A stretch of 64,000 bases of DNA from assembly GCA_903831255.1 (NCBI GenBank), contig CAIKWZ010000043.1:62001-126000 (forward strand), written 5' to 3'. The stretch is from an uncultured Alphaproteobacteria bacterium. GTDB lineage: Bacteria; Pseudomonadota; Alphaproteobacteria; Caulobacterales; Hyphomonadaceae. Each line of letters starts with the position of its first letter. Positions within the stretch are counted from its first letter, which is position 1. Under the pieces are notes generated by a model that worked only from the letters and a program-made list of their open reading frames with translations, ran no database searches and had not been told where the DNA came from. A program made the translations under genes and the position numbers. Below, in pieces: positions 42,592 to 52,525 of the stretch.

Positions 42592-43455
42592 ATGACACCG
42601 CTCTCTCGACTTGAGGGACTTGAACGCGTCGCCGGGGACTATGACGCGATTTTCTGTGATGTCTGGGGCGTGGTTCATGACGGCCGGCGGGCTTTTTCCG
42701 GAGCGTGCGACGCCTTGCGTCGCTTTCGCGAGCATCGGGGCCCGGTCATTCTGATCACCAACGCTCCGGTGCCGAGGAGCCGCGTGACAGCGCTTTTTCC
42801 TCGTCTTGGCGTTCCTGAAGATTGCTATGACGACGTGGTCACCTCCGGAGAGGCGACAACCCACGAGTTGCTCAGGCATGCGCCGGGGCCGGTCTATCCG
42901 ATCGGCCTGGCGGACGACATGTCGGTTTATGCCGGGCTCAGTCTCGATTTTACCTCTGATCCTGATGCCGCTCGCATAGTCTGTTGCACGTCTCTGCGCG
43001 AGGTCCCGGACGGACGACCTGAGACCTATCGGGGTGAGCTCGCCGCTTTGGCGGAGCGAGGTCTGGCCATGATATGCGCCAATCCGGATGTTCAGTTTCG
43101 CTATGGCGACCGTCTTATCTGGTCGGCGGGATCGCTGGCGAAGCTTTATGAGACGCTTGGCGGACGGGTCATTCGCCCCGGCAAACCCGACGAGGCCATT
43201 TATCAGCTGGCGTTCGAGCGTCTTGGGGAGATGAACGGCCGCCAGGTTCCCGCCTCGCGCGTCCTTGGGATCGGCGATGGTCCGGCGACGGATATTCGGG
43301 GAGCCTCAGGGCAGGGCATGGACGCTCTGTTTATCGGAGCGGGGATCCACGGCCACGCCATGGTCGAGGGAGACGGATTTCTCGACAGCGCCCGGGAGGT
43401 TCTCGAAGCCGACGGGGCTGAGGCCCGTTACGCCATGCCTGAACTGCGCTGGTAG
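42592..43455 (+). CDS. HAD-superfamily class IIA hydrolase (TIGR01459-like)
   Basis: This is a 287-residue HAD phosphatase of class IIA. Motif I is IFCDVWGVVHDG, with the nucleophile Asp. Motif II is ILITNAPVPR, and the motif IV block is GIGDGPATDIRGA. The CDVWGVVHDG opening marks the alphaproteobacterial subfamily TIGR01459, of unknown substrate. The start is the ATG at 42592, preceded by GGAGAGG. It follows the TipF-like gene by 22 bases on the same strand and is probably in its operon. Confidence 0.87.
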   Translation: MTPLSRLEGLERVAGDYDAIFCDVWGVVHDGRRAFSGACDALRRFREHRGPVILITNAPVPRSRVTALFPRLGVPEDCYDDVVTSGEATTHELLRHAPGPVYPIGLADDMSVYAGLSLDFTSDPDAARIVCCTSLREVPDGRPETYRGELAALAERGLAMICANPDVQFRYGDRLIWSAGSLAKLYETLGGRVIRPGKPDEAIYQLAFERLGEMNGRQVPASRVLGIGDGPATDIRGASGQGMDALFIGAGIHGHAMVEGDGFLDSAREVLEADGAEARYAMPELRW

Positions 43456-43470
43456 TCGGCCGACGCAGAA

Positions 43471-43496
43471 CGGGCGGCCCCATGAGGAGCCGCCCG
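43471..43496. terminator. Hairpin between convergent HAD and cheZ genes
   Basis: CGGGCGGC at 43471-43478 and GCCGCCCG at 43489-43496 form an 8-bp stem with a 10-base loop. It lies between two convergent stop codons and has no T-run, so it is a weak or bidirectional terminator. Confidence 0.5.
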
Positions 43497-43527
43497 GCTG
43501 AACCGTCTGTAAATGTCCGGCTTTTGA

Positions 43528-44157
43528 CTAGTTGAACAGGGCGTCGATATCGTCCTGTGACGACGCGGGGCCGCCGATTGCAGGTCCGTTGAGCATGAGC
43601 TCGCGACGACGGCGTTCGTCTTCCGTCTCTTCCGTCTTCGCGTCCTTGACGCCGAGGGTTTCTGCGAACTGGCTGACCCGGCCCTCGATGTGCCGCAGCG
43701 TCGCGACGACTTTGGTGACCCGCTGACCCGTGAGGTCCTGGAACGCGCAGGCTTCGATGATTCTCATCATCGCGCCGTCAACGCGGTCCTTGTACGCATC
43801 GAGATCTTCCGGCTCGATAGCCATAAGGGCTTCGGCTTCCGTCATGATGATGCTGGTGGCGGTCTCGGTGTCCTTGACGACCGCGTCCAGCTCGACAGAG
43901 GCGCCGGGAATACGATTGTTGCGGATTTCGTTCGGCTGCAGATCCGCGATTTCATTGCGTGTCTGCTGAATAAAATCAGCGATGTAGCGGAATTCGCCAA
44001 CCACAGACTTGTCGAGAGATCCGAAGAACGCGTTCATGGCGTCGGCCATCTCGTGTGAGAGGTCAAGCACCTCCACGAGAGGACGGCTTCGCAGATCCGA
44101 CGCCTTCAGGCGGTCAATAGCGCTTCTGACCTTCGCCGCAGCTTCCTGAGCTGACAT
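43528..44157 (-). CDS. cheZ: CheZ protein phosphatase
   Basis: This is a 209-residue CheZ that removes phosphate from CheY-P. The core is a long helical hairpin, and the catalytic segment ACAFQDLTGQRVTKV carries the Asp and Gln matching Asp143 and Gln147 of E. coli CheZ. The C-terminal SQDDIDALFN is the amphipathic peptide that docks on CheY. It lies 36 bases after cheY on the same strand, so both are co-expressed. Canonical CheZ in an alphaproteobacterium is less common than phosphate-sink CheY systems. Confidence 0.9.
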   Translation of the reverse strand: MSAQEAAAKVRSAIDRLKASDLRSRPLVEVLDLSHEMADAMNAFFGSLDKSVVGEFRYIADFIQQTRNEIADLQPNEIRNNRIPGASVELDAVVKDTETATSIIMTEAEALMAIEPEDLDAYKDRVDGAMMRIIEACAFQDLTGQRVTKVVATLRHIEGRVSQFAETLGVKDAKTEETEDERRRRELMLNGPAIGGPASSQDDIDALFN

Positions 44158-44192
44158 GACTATACTCCAACTAAAACGGACTGACGTGCGGC

Positions 44193-44579
44193 TCAGAATT
44201 CGCCGAGGACGGCGACAAGTTTGCCTTTCAGCGTCGCAGCGTTGAACGGCTTCACAATGTAGTTGTTCACCCCGGCCTTTTTGGCGGCGATGACGTTCTC
44301 GGTCTTGGACTCGGCCGTGACCATGATGAACGGGGTGGTCTTAAGCTTCTCGTCGGCGCGCACTTCCCGAAGAAGCTCGTAGCCGGTCATCGGCTCCATG
44401 TTCCAGTCGGAAATCACCAGGCCGAACTTGCTGGACCTGAGCTTGTCGAGGGCCATCTTGCCGTCAGACGCCTCCTCGATGTTCTTGAAACCAAGCTGAG
44501 TGAGCAGGTTTCGTATGATACGGATCATCGTCTTGTAGTCATCGACAACAAGGACGGGCATGGACAGATCTACTGACAT
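44193..44579 (-). CDS. cheY: CheY-type response regulator
   Basis: This is a 128-residue single-domain receiver. It carries the acidic pair Asp13/Asp14, phospho-acceptor Asp58 (ISDWN), Thr88, the aromatic switch Tyr107 and Lys110 in VKPF. There is no output domain. It should bind the flagellar motor when phosphorylated by CheA, and CheZ downstream would switch it off. The frame is open 11 codons further up; the ATG at 44579 gives the normal CheY length. No cheA is in the window. Confidence 0.92.
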   Translation of the reverse strand: MSVDLSMPVLVVDDYKTMIRIIRNLLTQLGFKNIEEASDGKMALDKLRSSKFGLVISDWNMEPMTGYELLREVRADEKLKTTPFIMVTAESKTENVIAAKKAGVNNYIVKPFNAATLKGKLVAVLGEF

Positions 44580-44745
44580 CGAGGCAGGCTCCAGAAGCGC
44601 CGGGGCGGTCAACTGAGGCGAGGTGTACCTGAAGGGCGCAAATAAATGATGAATATCCGAGCCTCATATCCTATCAGTTTCACGAAATTATCGTGGGTTT
44701 GCCGGCGGCGAGTCGCTCTGGCGCCCGGAGACTCGGGGATAGGCG

Positions 44746-45186
44746 ATGAAAGCGGACGTCAAGGCCGGGAAGACGTTTGCCGACCTGCAGGTCGGAATGA
44801 AAGTGTCGATCGAGAACACCGTATCCGAGCAGGATGTATCTGATTTTGCGAGAATTTCTGGGGATTATAACCCTCTTCACATGGATGAGGACTATGCCCG
44901 GAGTACGGTTTTCGGCACCCGGGTCGCGCATGGAGCGCTCACCGCGTCTTATATATCCGCCATTCTGGGCAATGAGCTGCCCGGTCCCGGGGCGATCTTT
45001 ACCGAGATGACGCTGAGCTTCAAACGGCCGGTCAAAATCGGAGATACGGTCATTTCCACCGCCGAGGTCGTGGAGAAGATTGAGCGGGGCTGTCGTGTTC
45101 GTCTTGCGATTCGATGCGATGTCGGAGGCAAGATGGTGATGAAGGGCGACGCGACGGTCATGGTGCCGAGCGGCGCCGCCTCGTGA
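44746..45186 (+). CDS. MaoC-like (R)-specific enoyl-CoA hydratase
   Basis: This is a 146-residue single hotdog protein of the MaoC/PhaJ type. The hydratase-2 motif is complete: FARISGDYNPLH with Asp40 and His45. FGTRVAHGALTASYISAILG and LSFKRPVKIGDTV follow. It hydrates trans-2-enoyl-CoA to (R)-3-hydroxyacyl-CoA, linking beta-oxidation to polyhydroxyalkanoate or lipid synthesis. It is divergent from cheY. No pha gene is nearby, so the physiological role is uncertain. Confidence 0.9.
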   Translation: MKADVKAGKTFADLQVGMKVSIENTVSEQDVSDFARISGDYNPLHMDEDYARSTVFGTRVAHGALTASYISAILGNELPGPGAIFTEMTLSFKRPVKIGDTVISTAEVVEKIERGCRVRLAIRCDVGGKMVMKGDATVMVPSGAAS

Positions 45187-45269
45187 CCTCCCGAGCCTGG
45201 GAGCGGGCTCACCTTGAAGAGCCGTTCTCTCATCCGGTCAGATCGTCCATGTGGGTATGATCTTTTTCC

Positions 45270-46226
45270 ATGATTGAAGTCGACGCTCTTGAACGCCTTC
45301 CCGTCGCCCTGAAGGGCGCCTGTTTCGCCATGGGGGCCTTTGACGGACTTCATCCGGGTCATCGCGCCGTGATCCGTCTTGCCCGAGCGCGTTCGCAGGC
45401 CCTTCGCGCCCCCCTCGGGGTGCTGACCTTCGAACCCTCGCCGCGGGCTTTCTTTCAGCCGGGCGGTCCGCCTATGCGATTGATGAGCCCTGAACGGCGC
45501 GCCCGCGTTCTGAAGTCTCTCGGAGTGGATGTGTGCGTGTCCCTGCCGTTCGATGCTGCGACCGCCGCCATGACGGACGCGGACTTCGTGTCGAGCGTTC
45601 TGCACCAGGGGCTCGACGCCCGGGCGGTGGCGGTGGGGTTCGACTTTCGCTTCGGCAGGGGGCGTATGGGAGATGTCGCCTCTCTGTCCCGCCTGGCGGC
45701 TGCGCACGGCCTCGAGGCGCTGGTCGCCGATCCGGTCGGCGATCCGGGCGGCGGGGATAAGGTCTCCTCATCCTCCATTCGCGCGCTCATTCGGGCCGGA
45801 GATATGGAGGCGGCCGCCCGCCTCCTTGGTGGGTGGTGGATTGTGGACGGGTCTGTCGAGCACGGAGAGAAGCGAGGGCGGACCCTCGGCTTTCCGACGG
45901 CGAACCTTCATCTTGGGGACCTGATCCAGCCGCCTTTCGGTGTTTATGCGGTGTGGGCGCGGCCGGAGGGAGAGCGCGCCTGGCGGCCTGCGGCGGCCAG
46001 CTTCGGCCGGACGCCGACCACCGGGCTTCGGGATCCGCTGCTGGAAGTTTTTATCTTCGATTACTCGGGCGACCTTTACGGCCGTCGCCTCGAGACGGCC
46101 TTCGCCAGTCGGCTGCGCCCTGAGCTGGTCTTCCCGTCCATCGAGGCTCTCACGGTCCAGATGGCCTCGGATGTCGCCGAGGCGGCGACCCGTCTGCAGC
46201 GTCTCGATCCGCCCTCGGAGGATTGA
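45270..46226 (+). CDS. ribF: Bifunctional riboflavin kinase / FAD synthetase
   Basis: This 318-residue enzyme makes FMN and then FAD. The N-terminal adenylyltransferase domain (about residues 15-165) has AMGAFDGLHPGHRAVI, a HIGH-like motif, and KVSSSSIRALIRAGDM. The C-terminal kinase domain (about 185-310) has GRTLGFPTANLHL and the catalytic-Glu block DPLLEVFIFDYSGDLYG. No FMN riboswitch is visible in the 83 bases upstream. It lies ahead of ileS-lspA, a common arrangement in bacteria. Confidence 0.94.
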   Translation: MIEVDALERLPVALKGACFAMGAFDGLHPGHRAVIRLARARSQALRAPLGVLTFEPSPRAFFQPGGPPMRLMSPERRARVLKSLGVDVCVSLPFDAATAAMTDADFVSSVLHQGLDARAVAVGFDFRFGRGRMGDVASLSRLAAAHGLEALVADPVGDPGGGDKVSSSSIRALIRAGDMEAAARLLGGWWIVDGSVEHGEKRGRTLGFPTANLHLGDLIQPPFGVYAVWARPEGERAWRPAAASFGRTPTTGLRDPLLEVFIFDYSGDLYGRRLETAFASRLRPELVFPSIEALTVQMASDVAEAATRLQRLDPPSED

Positions 46227-46416
46227 CGGCCGTTTTTTCTTGGCGCGACCGCCCTGGCGCTGCTATCAGCGTGCGTCATGAGACAGCGTTCGATCATCCG
46301 AATTAGGGGCCCGGCGCGCGCCTGACAGGCGTCAGCGCCGGGACGCCGCACCTTCGGCCGCCGTCGATATCCTGGCGGGCCGCCCCGTTTTCTGATCTTA
46401 ACGCCGGATACCCGCC

Positions 46417-49329
46417 ATGACCAAGGACACTTCAGCGACAGCCGCCGACTACAAGGACACGCTGTTCCTGCCCGTTACGGAGTTTCCGATGCGCGGCGCG
46501 CTGCCGACGCAGGAGCCTCTTCGTCTCGCCCGGTGGGAGAAGGAGGATCTCTATGGCCGCCTGAGGCGGGAGGCCGCCGGACGACCCGCTTTCATGCTGC
46601 ACGACGGCCCGCCCTACGCGAACGGCAACATTCACATCGGCACGGGGATGAACAAGATCCTCAAGGATATCGTCGTTCGCACCCGTCAGATGACCGGTTA
46701 CGACGCCGACTACATCCCCGGCTGGGATTGTCACGGTCTGCCGATCGAATGGAAGGTTGAAGAGGAATTTCGGGCCCGCAACCGACAGAAGCGGGATGTT
46801 GACCCGGGCGAATTCCGCCGCGCCTGCCGGGAATATGCTCAGACCTGGATCGATATCCAGCGCACGGAATTCCGTCGTCTGGGTGTGGTCGGCGACTGGG
46901 ACCGTCCGTATCTGACCATGGATTACAGCTCCGAAGCCGCAACGGTGAAGGAGTTTCTCAAGGTCGCCATGTCCGGTCAGCTGAAGCGGGGCGCCAAGCC
47001 GGTGATGTGGTCTCCGGTTGAGCAGACCGCCCTCGCGGAGGCCGAGGTTGAGTATGAGGATCGCAAGGCGACGGCGATTTTCGTGTCCTTTCCTGTCGAC
47101 AGAGCCGCCTCGGGCGCGGCGGCATCAGCCCTTCCCGATGGGGCGCGCGTGGCGATCTGGACCACCACGCCGTGGACCATCCCCGCCAACCGGGCGATCG
47201 CCTACAATCCTCAGATCGCCTATGGCCTGTATGAGGTAAGCGCGATTGAGGAGGGGCTCGCCTTTGAACCGTGGGTTCGGCCGGGCGATACCTTTATTCT
47301 GGCCGATGCGCTCGCCGAGAGCGTGATGCGTGCGGCGCGCGCAGGCGCGTGGGTCCGACGCGACCGTGTCGATCCGCGAGGATTGGTCTGCGCACATCCG
47401 TTTCGGGAAGCCGGTCTCGGCGGCTACGCCTTTCCCTCTCCCCTGATCGCGGGAGCCCATGTCGCCGACGATGCAGGAACGGGATTTGTTCACACCGCGC
47501 CCGGCCATGGCGAAGACGACTACAATGTCTGGCTCGCATCAGGTTTCAGCAATCAGGATATTCCCGACACGGTGGACGCCTTTGGCCGATACACGTCCGA
47601 GTGTCCTGGGTTCGTGGGTCTCGAGATCATTCGTCTGGAAGGCAAGAAGCGCGGCGAGGACGGTCCGGCCAATAAGGCTGTGATCGAGGCTCTGGTGGCG
47701 GCGGGTCGTCTGCTGGCCCGCAGCATTGTGACGCTTCGCGACGCCCATTCCTGGCGCTCACGGGCGCCTGTCATCCGTCGCGCCACTCCGCAATGGTTCA
47801 TCGCTATGGATGTGCCGGACCAATCCGGGCGCACGCTTCGCCAGAAGGCGCTCACCGCCATTGATGCGACCGCTTTCACACCGGAACGCGGCCGCGATCG
47901 TCTGCGCTCAATGGTTGAGGACCGGCCTGACTGGCTGATCTCACGGCAGCGCGCCTGGGGCGTGCCGCTGACGCTTTTTGTCGACCGGAAGACAGGCGAG
48001 ATCCTCAAGGATGACGAGGTGAACGCCCGCATTGTCGCCGCTGTCGCTGCGGGCGGAGCGGATGCGTGGTTTTCCGCTCCCGCGTCGGCGTTCCTCGGTC
48101 CGGATCGCGATCCGGATGGATATGACAAGATTGGCGATATTCTTGACGTCTGGTTCGACAGCGGCACGACCCATGCCTTCACTCTGGAAGATCGGGGCAA
48201 GAAGTGGCCGGCCGATCTCTATCTTGAGGGCTCCGACCAGCACCGGGGCTGGTTCCAGTCCTCGCTTCTGGAAAGCTGCGCGACGCGCGGCAGGGCCCCT
48301 TATGACGCCATCCTCACCCACGGATTTGTTCTGGCCCAGGACGGGCGCAAGATGTCCAAATCCCTTGGCAATGTGATCGCGCCACAGGAAGTGTGTGACA
48401 AGTATGGAGCCGACATTCTGCGTCTCTGGGTCGCCTCCAGCGACTTCACCGACGATCCGACCTTCGGTCCGGATATCATCGCTTCGAATGTCGAGACCTA
48501 TCGCAAGCTGAGAAATACTCTTCGTTATCTGCTCGGCGCGCTGGACGGGTTCACGACGGATGAAGCTGTGCCGCGCGAGGAAATGCCTGGGCTTGAACGC
48601 TGGGTGCTGCATCGTCTTGCAGAGATCGACCTCGCCGTTCGACGCGCCATCGAGGCCTATGATTTCAAGCGGGCTTTCGTCGTCCTCATGAACTTCTGCG
48701 TCGTCGACCTGTCGGCGGTCTATTTCGATATTCGCAAGGACGCTCTCTACTGCGACCCGCCGTCCTCGATCCGCCGGCGGGCCTGCCGGACGGTTATGGA
48801 CTGCGTGTTCGACAGGCTTGTCTGCTGGTTCGCTCCGATCATGGTGTTCACCTGCGAGGAAGCCTGGGAGGCGCGTCGTCCGGGCGGCGGATCGGTTCAT
48901 CTGCGTCAGTTCCCCGAAACCCCTGAGGGCTGGCTGGACGCCGATCTTGCTCTTCGCTGGGAGCGGATCTTCACTGTCCGTCGGGCGGTCACCGCCGCGC
49001 TTGAGGTTGAGCGTCGCGAGCGGCGCATCGGCTCTTCGCTCGAGGCGAGCGTCCATGTGACCATTCCCGATCCGGACCTGCTGGCCGCTTTTTCCGGCGA
49101 GGACGCAGCGGACATTTTCATCACGTCAGGCGCGCGCCTTGAGGCGGGTCCGGCCCCGGAGGGCTCGCCCGCCCTGGTTCAGGCTCTTCGCGCCGAAGGG
49201 ATCAAGTGCGCCCGGTCATGGAAGTATTTCGACCCCTCGCACGCCGCTCCGGATTTCCCCGACATCACCCCCCGCGATGCGCAGGCGGTGCGTGAGGTCC
49301 GCGAACGTCGCAGAGGAGACAGAGGATGA
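46417..49329 (+). CDS. ileS: Isoleucyl-tRNA synthetase
   Basis: This 970-residue class I synthetase charges tRNA-Ile and edits misactivated valine. The HIGH motif is NGNIHIGTGMNK, the editing domain is the inserted region to about residue 400, and KMSKS lies near residue 645 in QDGRKMSKSLGN. WDCHGLPIEWKVEEE is the family signature near the N-terminus. No C-terminal zinc finger with clustered Cys is seen. The stop overlaps the lspA start by four bases (ATGA). Confidence 0.96.
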   Translation: MTKDTSATAADYKDTLFLPVTEFPMRGALPTQEPLRLARWEKEDLYGRLRREAAGRPAFMLHDGPPYANGNIHIGTGMNKILKDIVVRTRQMTGYDADYIPGWDCHGLPIEWKVEEEFRARNRQKRDVDPGEFRRACREYAQTWIDIQRTEFRRLGVVGDWDRPYLTMDYSSEAATVKEFLKVAMSGQLKRGAKPVMWSPVEQTALAEAEVEYEDRKATAIFVSFPVDRAASGAAASALPDGARVAIWTTTPWTIPANRAIAYNPQIAYGLYEVSAIEEGLAFEPWVRPGDTFILADALAESVMRAARAGAWVRRDRVDPRGLVCAHPFREAGLGGYAFPSPLIAGAHVADDAGTGFVHTAPGHGEDDYNVWLASGFSNQDIPDTVDAFGRYTSECPGFVGLEIIRLEGKKRGEDGPANKAVIEALVAAGRLLARSIVTLRDAHSWRSRAPVIRRATPQWFIAMDVPDQSGRTLRQKALTAIDATAFTPERGRDRLRSMVEDRPDWLISRQRAWGVPLTLFVDRKTGEILKDDEVNARIVAAVAAGGADAWFSAPASAFLGPDRDPDGYDKIGDILDVWFDSGTTHAFTLEDRGKKWPADLYLEGSDQHRGWFQSSLLESCATRGRAPYDAILTHGFVLAQDGRKMSKSLGNVIAPQEVCDKYGADILRLWVASSDFTDDPTFGPDIIASNVETYRKLRNTLRYLLGALDGFTTDEAVPREEMPGLERWVLHRLAEIDLAVRRAIEAYDFKRAFVVLMNFCVVDLSAVYFDIRKDALYCDPPSSIRRRACRTVMDCVFDRLVCWFAPIMVFTCEEAWEARRPGGGSVHLRQFPETPEGWLDADLALRWERIFTVRRAVTAALEVERRERRIGSSLEASVHVTIPDPDLLAAFSGEDAADIFITSGARLEAGPAPEGSPALVQALRAEGIKCARSWKYFDPSHAAPDFPDITPRDAQAVREVRERRRGDRG

Positions 49330-49859
49330 ACCTCCCGGACTGGTTATCTCCTGAGCGCATGACCCGGCACTGGATCTGGGCTGCGCCCCTGTCCGCAATC
49401 GTGATCGCGATTGATCAGATCACCAAGTCTATGGTGCTCGCCGAGCCGGTCTTCAGGGCTCTGGACTGTCTGAGCGGCGGGATTTGCGGCCGTATCGAGA
49501 TATCGACCCTGTTCGACCTGTCGATGACATGGAATCGCGGGGTAAGTTTCGGCGCCTTTCAGGCCGAGGGACTGGCCCGATGGGGGTTGTTCGCCGTAAC
49601 GTCCGTCATCGCGCTGGGTTTCTCGATCTGGCTTCTTGGGGCGGCCCGACGTCTCACGGCGCTCGCTCTGTGTCTTGTCATCGGCGGGGCCGTTGGCAAT
49701 CTCATTGACAGGGCCCGATTCGGAGCGGTCGTGGATTTTCTTGATTTTTCAGGGATGTACTTCCCATGGGTGTTCAACGTCGCGGACGCCTCGATCACCG
49801 TCGGCGCCGCGTGTCTGTTGCTGGATCAATTGCTGGCGGGGCGCGACGCCAAAGGCTAG
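49326..49859 (+). CDS. lspA: Signal peptidase II (lipoprotein signal peptidase)
   Basis: This 177-residue inner-membrane aspartic protease cleaves lipoprotein signal peptides. Four membrane helices are visible. The catalytic Asp pair is in GNLIDRARFGAVVDF and FNVADASIT, with WNRGVSFG before them. It is coupled to ileS by an ATGA overlap. Lipoproteins that need it include the VWA, DUF885, serine hydrolase and DUF3035 proteins in this window. Confidence 0.94.
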   Translation: MNLPDWLSPERMTRHWIWAAPLSAIVIAIDQITKSMVLAEPVFRALDCLSGGICGRIEISTLFDLSMTWNRGVSFGAFQAEGLARWGLFAVTSVIALGFSIWLLGAARRLTALALCLVIGGAVGNLIDRARFGAVVDFLDFSGMYFPWVFNVADASITVGAACLLLDQLLAGRDAKG

Positions 49860-49913
49860 AGTGCGCGGCGGCGTCATTCCGCCTGCCTGAGAACGACTGA
49901 AGGAGAGACCCGA

Positions 49914-50426
49914 GTGAAACGTATCGTGACCCTTGGACTGGCCGTCGCATCGGTGGGCCTCGCAGCGTCCTGCAGCACCGCGCCGAGAACCCCGGACGAG
50001 TTTCGCGTGGTTCGCAAGGCGCCCCTCACAGTGCCGCCCGATTACAATCTTCGTCCGCCCGCTCCGGGCTCGAGCCGGCCTCAGGAGCTCGAACCTGACG
50101 CTCAGGCGCGGGTCGCTGTCTTCGGCACGGATGTCGGTAAGGATGCAAGCGAAGGCGAGAAGCTCCTGGTCCGCGCCGCTGGCGGCGATGCGGTGGATCG
50201 CTCCGTTCGCGCGGCTGTCGATTTCGACGCCGCCCAGACCCTTCGCAAGAGCCGGAGTTTCTCAGACAACATACTCAACTTCGGTCGCCCCAAGACCGAC
50301 CCCGTAATCGATCAGGAAGCGGAAGCCGAGCGCCTGCGGGCCGAGAAGGTGGCGGTTGAGGATCTGACAGGCGGCAAGGACGTGATCGTCAAGCGCAAGC
50401 GCTCCGGTAAGCTCCCCGGTCTCTGA
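49914..50426 (+). CDS. DUF3035 lipoprotein, BamF-like
   Basis: This is a 170-residue lipoprotein; the signal ends LAASC with Cys20. The segment [19 protein letters not shown] is the conserved DUF3035 block. It resembles the unstructured N-terminal region of BamC that binds BamD. In alphaproteobacteria such proteins were proposed as the BamF subunit of outer-membrane protein assembly, and the position after ileS-lspA is shared by related species. The start is a GTG with AGGAGA seven bases before it. The C-terminal half is charged and helical. Confidence 0.82.
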   Translation: MKRIVTLGLAVASVGLAASCSTAPRTPDEFRVVRKAPLTVPPDYNLRPPAPGSSRPQELEPDAQARVAVFGTDVGKDASEGEKLLVRAAGGDAVDRSVRAAVDFDAAQTLRKSRSFSDNILNFGRPKTDPVIDQEAEAERLRAEKVAVEDLTGGKDVIVKRKRSGKLPGL

Positions 50427-50497
50427 GAGGCCGTCCAGGGGTCTTCGGCGGAACGATCTGGCGGGATCCCTGCGCCGTCTTTGGGCTAAGGTGGGTC

Positions 50498-52375
50498 ATG
50501 AGCGAATCACCTGTTCCATCCGGCGACATCGCGGGACGCATCCGCCGTCTGCCTCCTGATGCGGTCAATCGCATAGCGGCCGGCGAGGTGGTCGAGCGTC
50601 CGGCGGCGGCGGTCAAGGAGCTCGTCGAGAACTCCCTTGATGCGGGCGCGAGGTCCGTTCTGATCCGGATCGAGAACGGGGGGCTATCCCGTCTCCTGAT
50701 TGAAGACGACGGATGTGGGATGACCCCCGCCGAGCTGTCCATGGCGCTCGAGCGTCACGCCACCTCCAAGCTCCCTGTCTCTGCCGACGGGCATGTCGAT
50801 CTCCTCAATATCCGCACCATGGGCTTTCGCGGAGAGGCTTTGCCATCGATCGGTTCAGTTTCGCGCATGTCTCTTCTCTCCCGGGCCGCCGGCGCGGCCG
50901 AGGCTTTCTGTCTGGATGTCGAGGGGGGGAAGTTGTCGCCTCCACGCCCGGCCGCCTGGATCGGCGCGGGGCTCAGCGGAACGAGGATCGACGTTCGGGA
51001 CATCTTTTTCGCGACGCCTGCGCGCCTGAAATTTCTGAAGTCCTCTCGCGCCGAGGCGATGGCGGTCGCCGATATGGTGCGTCGCCTCGCCTTGGGGCGC
51101 CCGGACGTGGCCTTCCGCCTCGAGTCTGAAGAGCGAACGCTGATCCGCCTTGCCGCCGAGGCGGGTCCTGAGAGCGAAGCCCGTCTTGCGCGTCTCGGCG
51201 CCCTGCTTGGACGCGAGTTCCGCGAGAACGCGGTGCTGATTGAGGCGGAGCGAGAGGGGGTGCGCCTGACAGGTTACGCCGGTCTGCCCACCTTCAATCG
51301 TTCCAGCGCGCAGCATCAGTATCTGTTCGTGAACGGACGCCCTGTGCGTGATCGACTTCTGACCGGGGTCATTCGGGCCGCCTACCAGGATTTTCTTGCC
51401 CGGGACCGGCATCCGATGGCCGTTCTCTATGTCGACCTGTCTCCGACCGAGGTGGACGTCAACGTTCATCCGGCCAAGACCGAGGTCCGGTTTCGCGATC
51501 CGGGCGGCGTGCGCGGTCTGATGATCGGCGCTCTGCGCCACGCTCTCGCGGCGGCGGGGCACCGTTCAAGCACGACCGTTGCGACGGCTGCTCTCGGGGC
51601 CGCTCGTCCGGCAGGGGGAGCTCTGCCGCCCTGGCGCGCACCCGGCGCCGGGGTGTCGCCTGCACGACCCGTCGCGATGGATTTCTCTGAAGCGTCTATG
51701 GGCGACGGGCGGCCGGGCGCCCAGTCAGGGTTCGATCTTCCCCTGAGCGCGCGTCTGGAGCCCGCCGCATCGATGACGCCGGGCGAGATGCAGACCTATC
51801 CCCTCGGGATCGCCCGCGCTCAGCTGCACGAGACCTACATCATCGCGCAAACGCATGATGGCGTGGTCATCGTCGATCAGCACGCCGCTCACGAGAGACT
51901 GGTCTATGAACGGATGAAGGAGGAGCTGGCGCGGGAAGGCGTTCGTCGTCAGACGCTCCTGATTCCTGAGATTGTCGAGTTGTCGGACGCTGAGGCTGAT
52001 CGTGTTCTGGCGCGGTCGGCGGAGCTCCTCGAAATGGGCCTTGAAGTGGAGCCGTTCGGCGGCGGCGCGGTGGCGGTTCGCGCGACCCCGTCGCTGTTCG
52101 GAGTTATGGATATCGCCGGCCTCATTCGCGATCTGGCCGATGACTTCGCCGAGTATGAAGTCGGAATCTCGCTCAAGGAGCGTCTTGAGGAGGTGATGGG
52201 GACGATGGCGTGCCGCGGTTCCGTGCGCGCAGGCCGACGACTGACCGCTGAGGAGATGAACGCCCTGCTGCGCAAGATGGAGGCGACCCCGCATTCGGGG
52301 CAGTGCAATCACGGGCGGCCGACCTATGTCGAACTCAGACTGACGGACATCGAACGCCTGTTCGGCAGGCGCTGA
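50498..52375 (+). CDS. mutL: DNA mismatch repair protein MutL
   Basis: This is a 625-residue GHKL ATPase. [27 protein letters not shown] contains ATP motif I, DDGCGM motif II, and [10 protein letters not shown] motif III. A Pro/Ala-rich linker (about 365-440) precedes the C-terminal dimerisation domain. That domain carries [12 protein letters not shown] from residue 460, the latent endonuclease motif, plus [10 protein letters not shown] and the metal-site CNHGRPT. It therefore belongs to the nicking type of MutL found in species without MutH. Confidence 0.95.
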   Translation: MSESPVPSGDIAGRIRRLPPDAVNRIAAGEVVERPAAAVKELVENSLDAGARSVLIRIENGGLSRLLIEDDGCGMTPAELSMALERHATSKLPVSADGHVDLLNIRTMGFRGEALPSIGSVSRMSLLSRAAGAAEAFCLDVEGGKLSPPRPAAWIGAGLSGTRIDVRDIFFATPARLKFLKSSRAEAMAVADMVRRLALGRPDVAFRLESEERTLIRLAAEAGPESEARLARLGALLGREFRENAVLIEAEREGVRLTGYAGLPTFNRSSAQHQYLFVNGRPVRDRLLTGVIRAAYQDFLARDRHPMAVLYVDLSPTEVDVNVHPAKTEVRFRDPGGVRGLMIGALRHALAAAGHRSSTTVATAALGAARPAGGALPPWRAPGAGVSPARPVAMDFSEASMGDGRPGAQSGFDLPLSARLEPAASMTPGEMQTYPLGIARAQLHETYIIAQTHDGVVIVDQHAAHERLVYERMKEELAREGVRRQTLLIPEIVELSDAEADRVLARSAELLEMGLEVEPFGGGAVAVRATPSLFGVMDIAGLIRDLADDFAEYEVGISLKERLEEVMGTMACRGSVRAGRRLTAEEMNALLRKMEATPHSGQCNHGRPTYVELRLTDIERLFGRR

Positions 52376-52525
52376 TCGTAAGGCTGTCGCCTGGTCATGA
52401 GCTCACCCAGAACGACACGGGCTCTGGATGTGTGGGGAACGTGTCCCCGGATGATCGCTGAGCCGACGGGGGCCTCTTAGGGTCGCCGACGCAAGGAAGT
52501 GTCTCTCGCCGGCTGCGGTCACAGT

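Noticed and set aside
45187-45269. FMN riboswitch upstream of ribF
   Set aside because: The 83-base gap is too short and shows none of the conserved FMN aptamer blocks.
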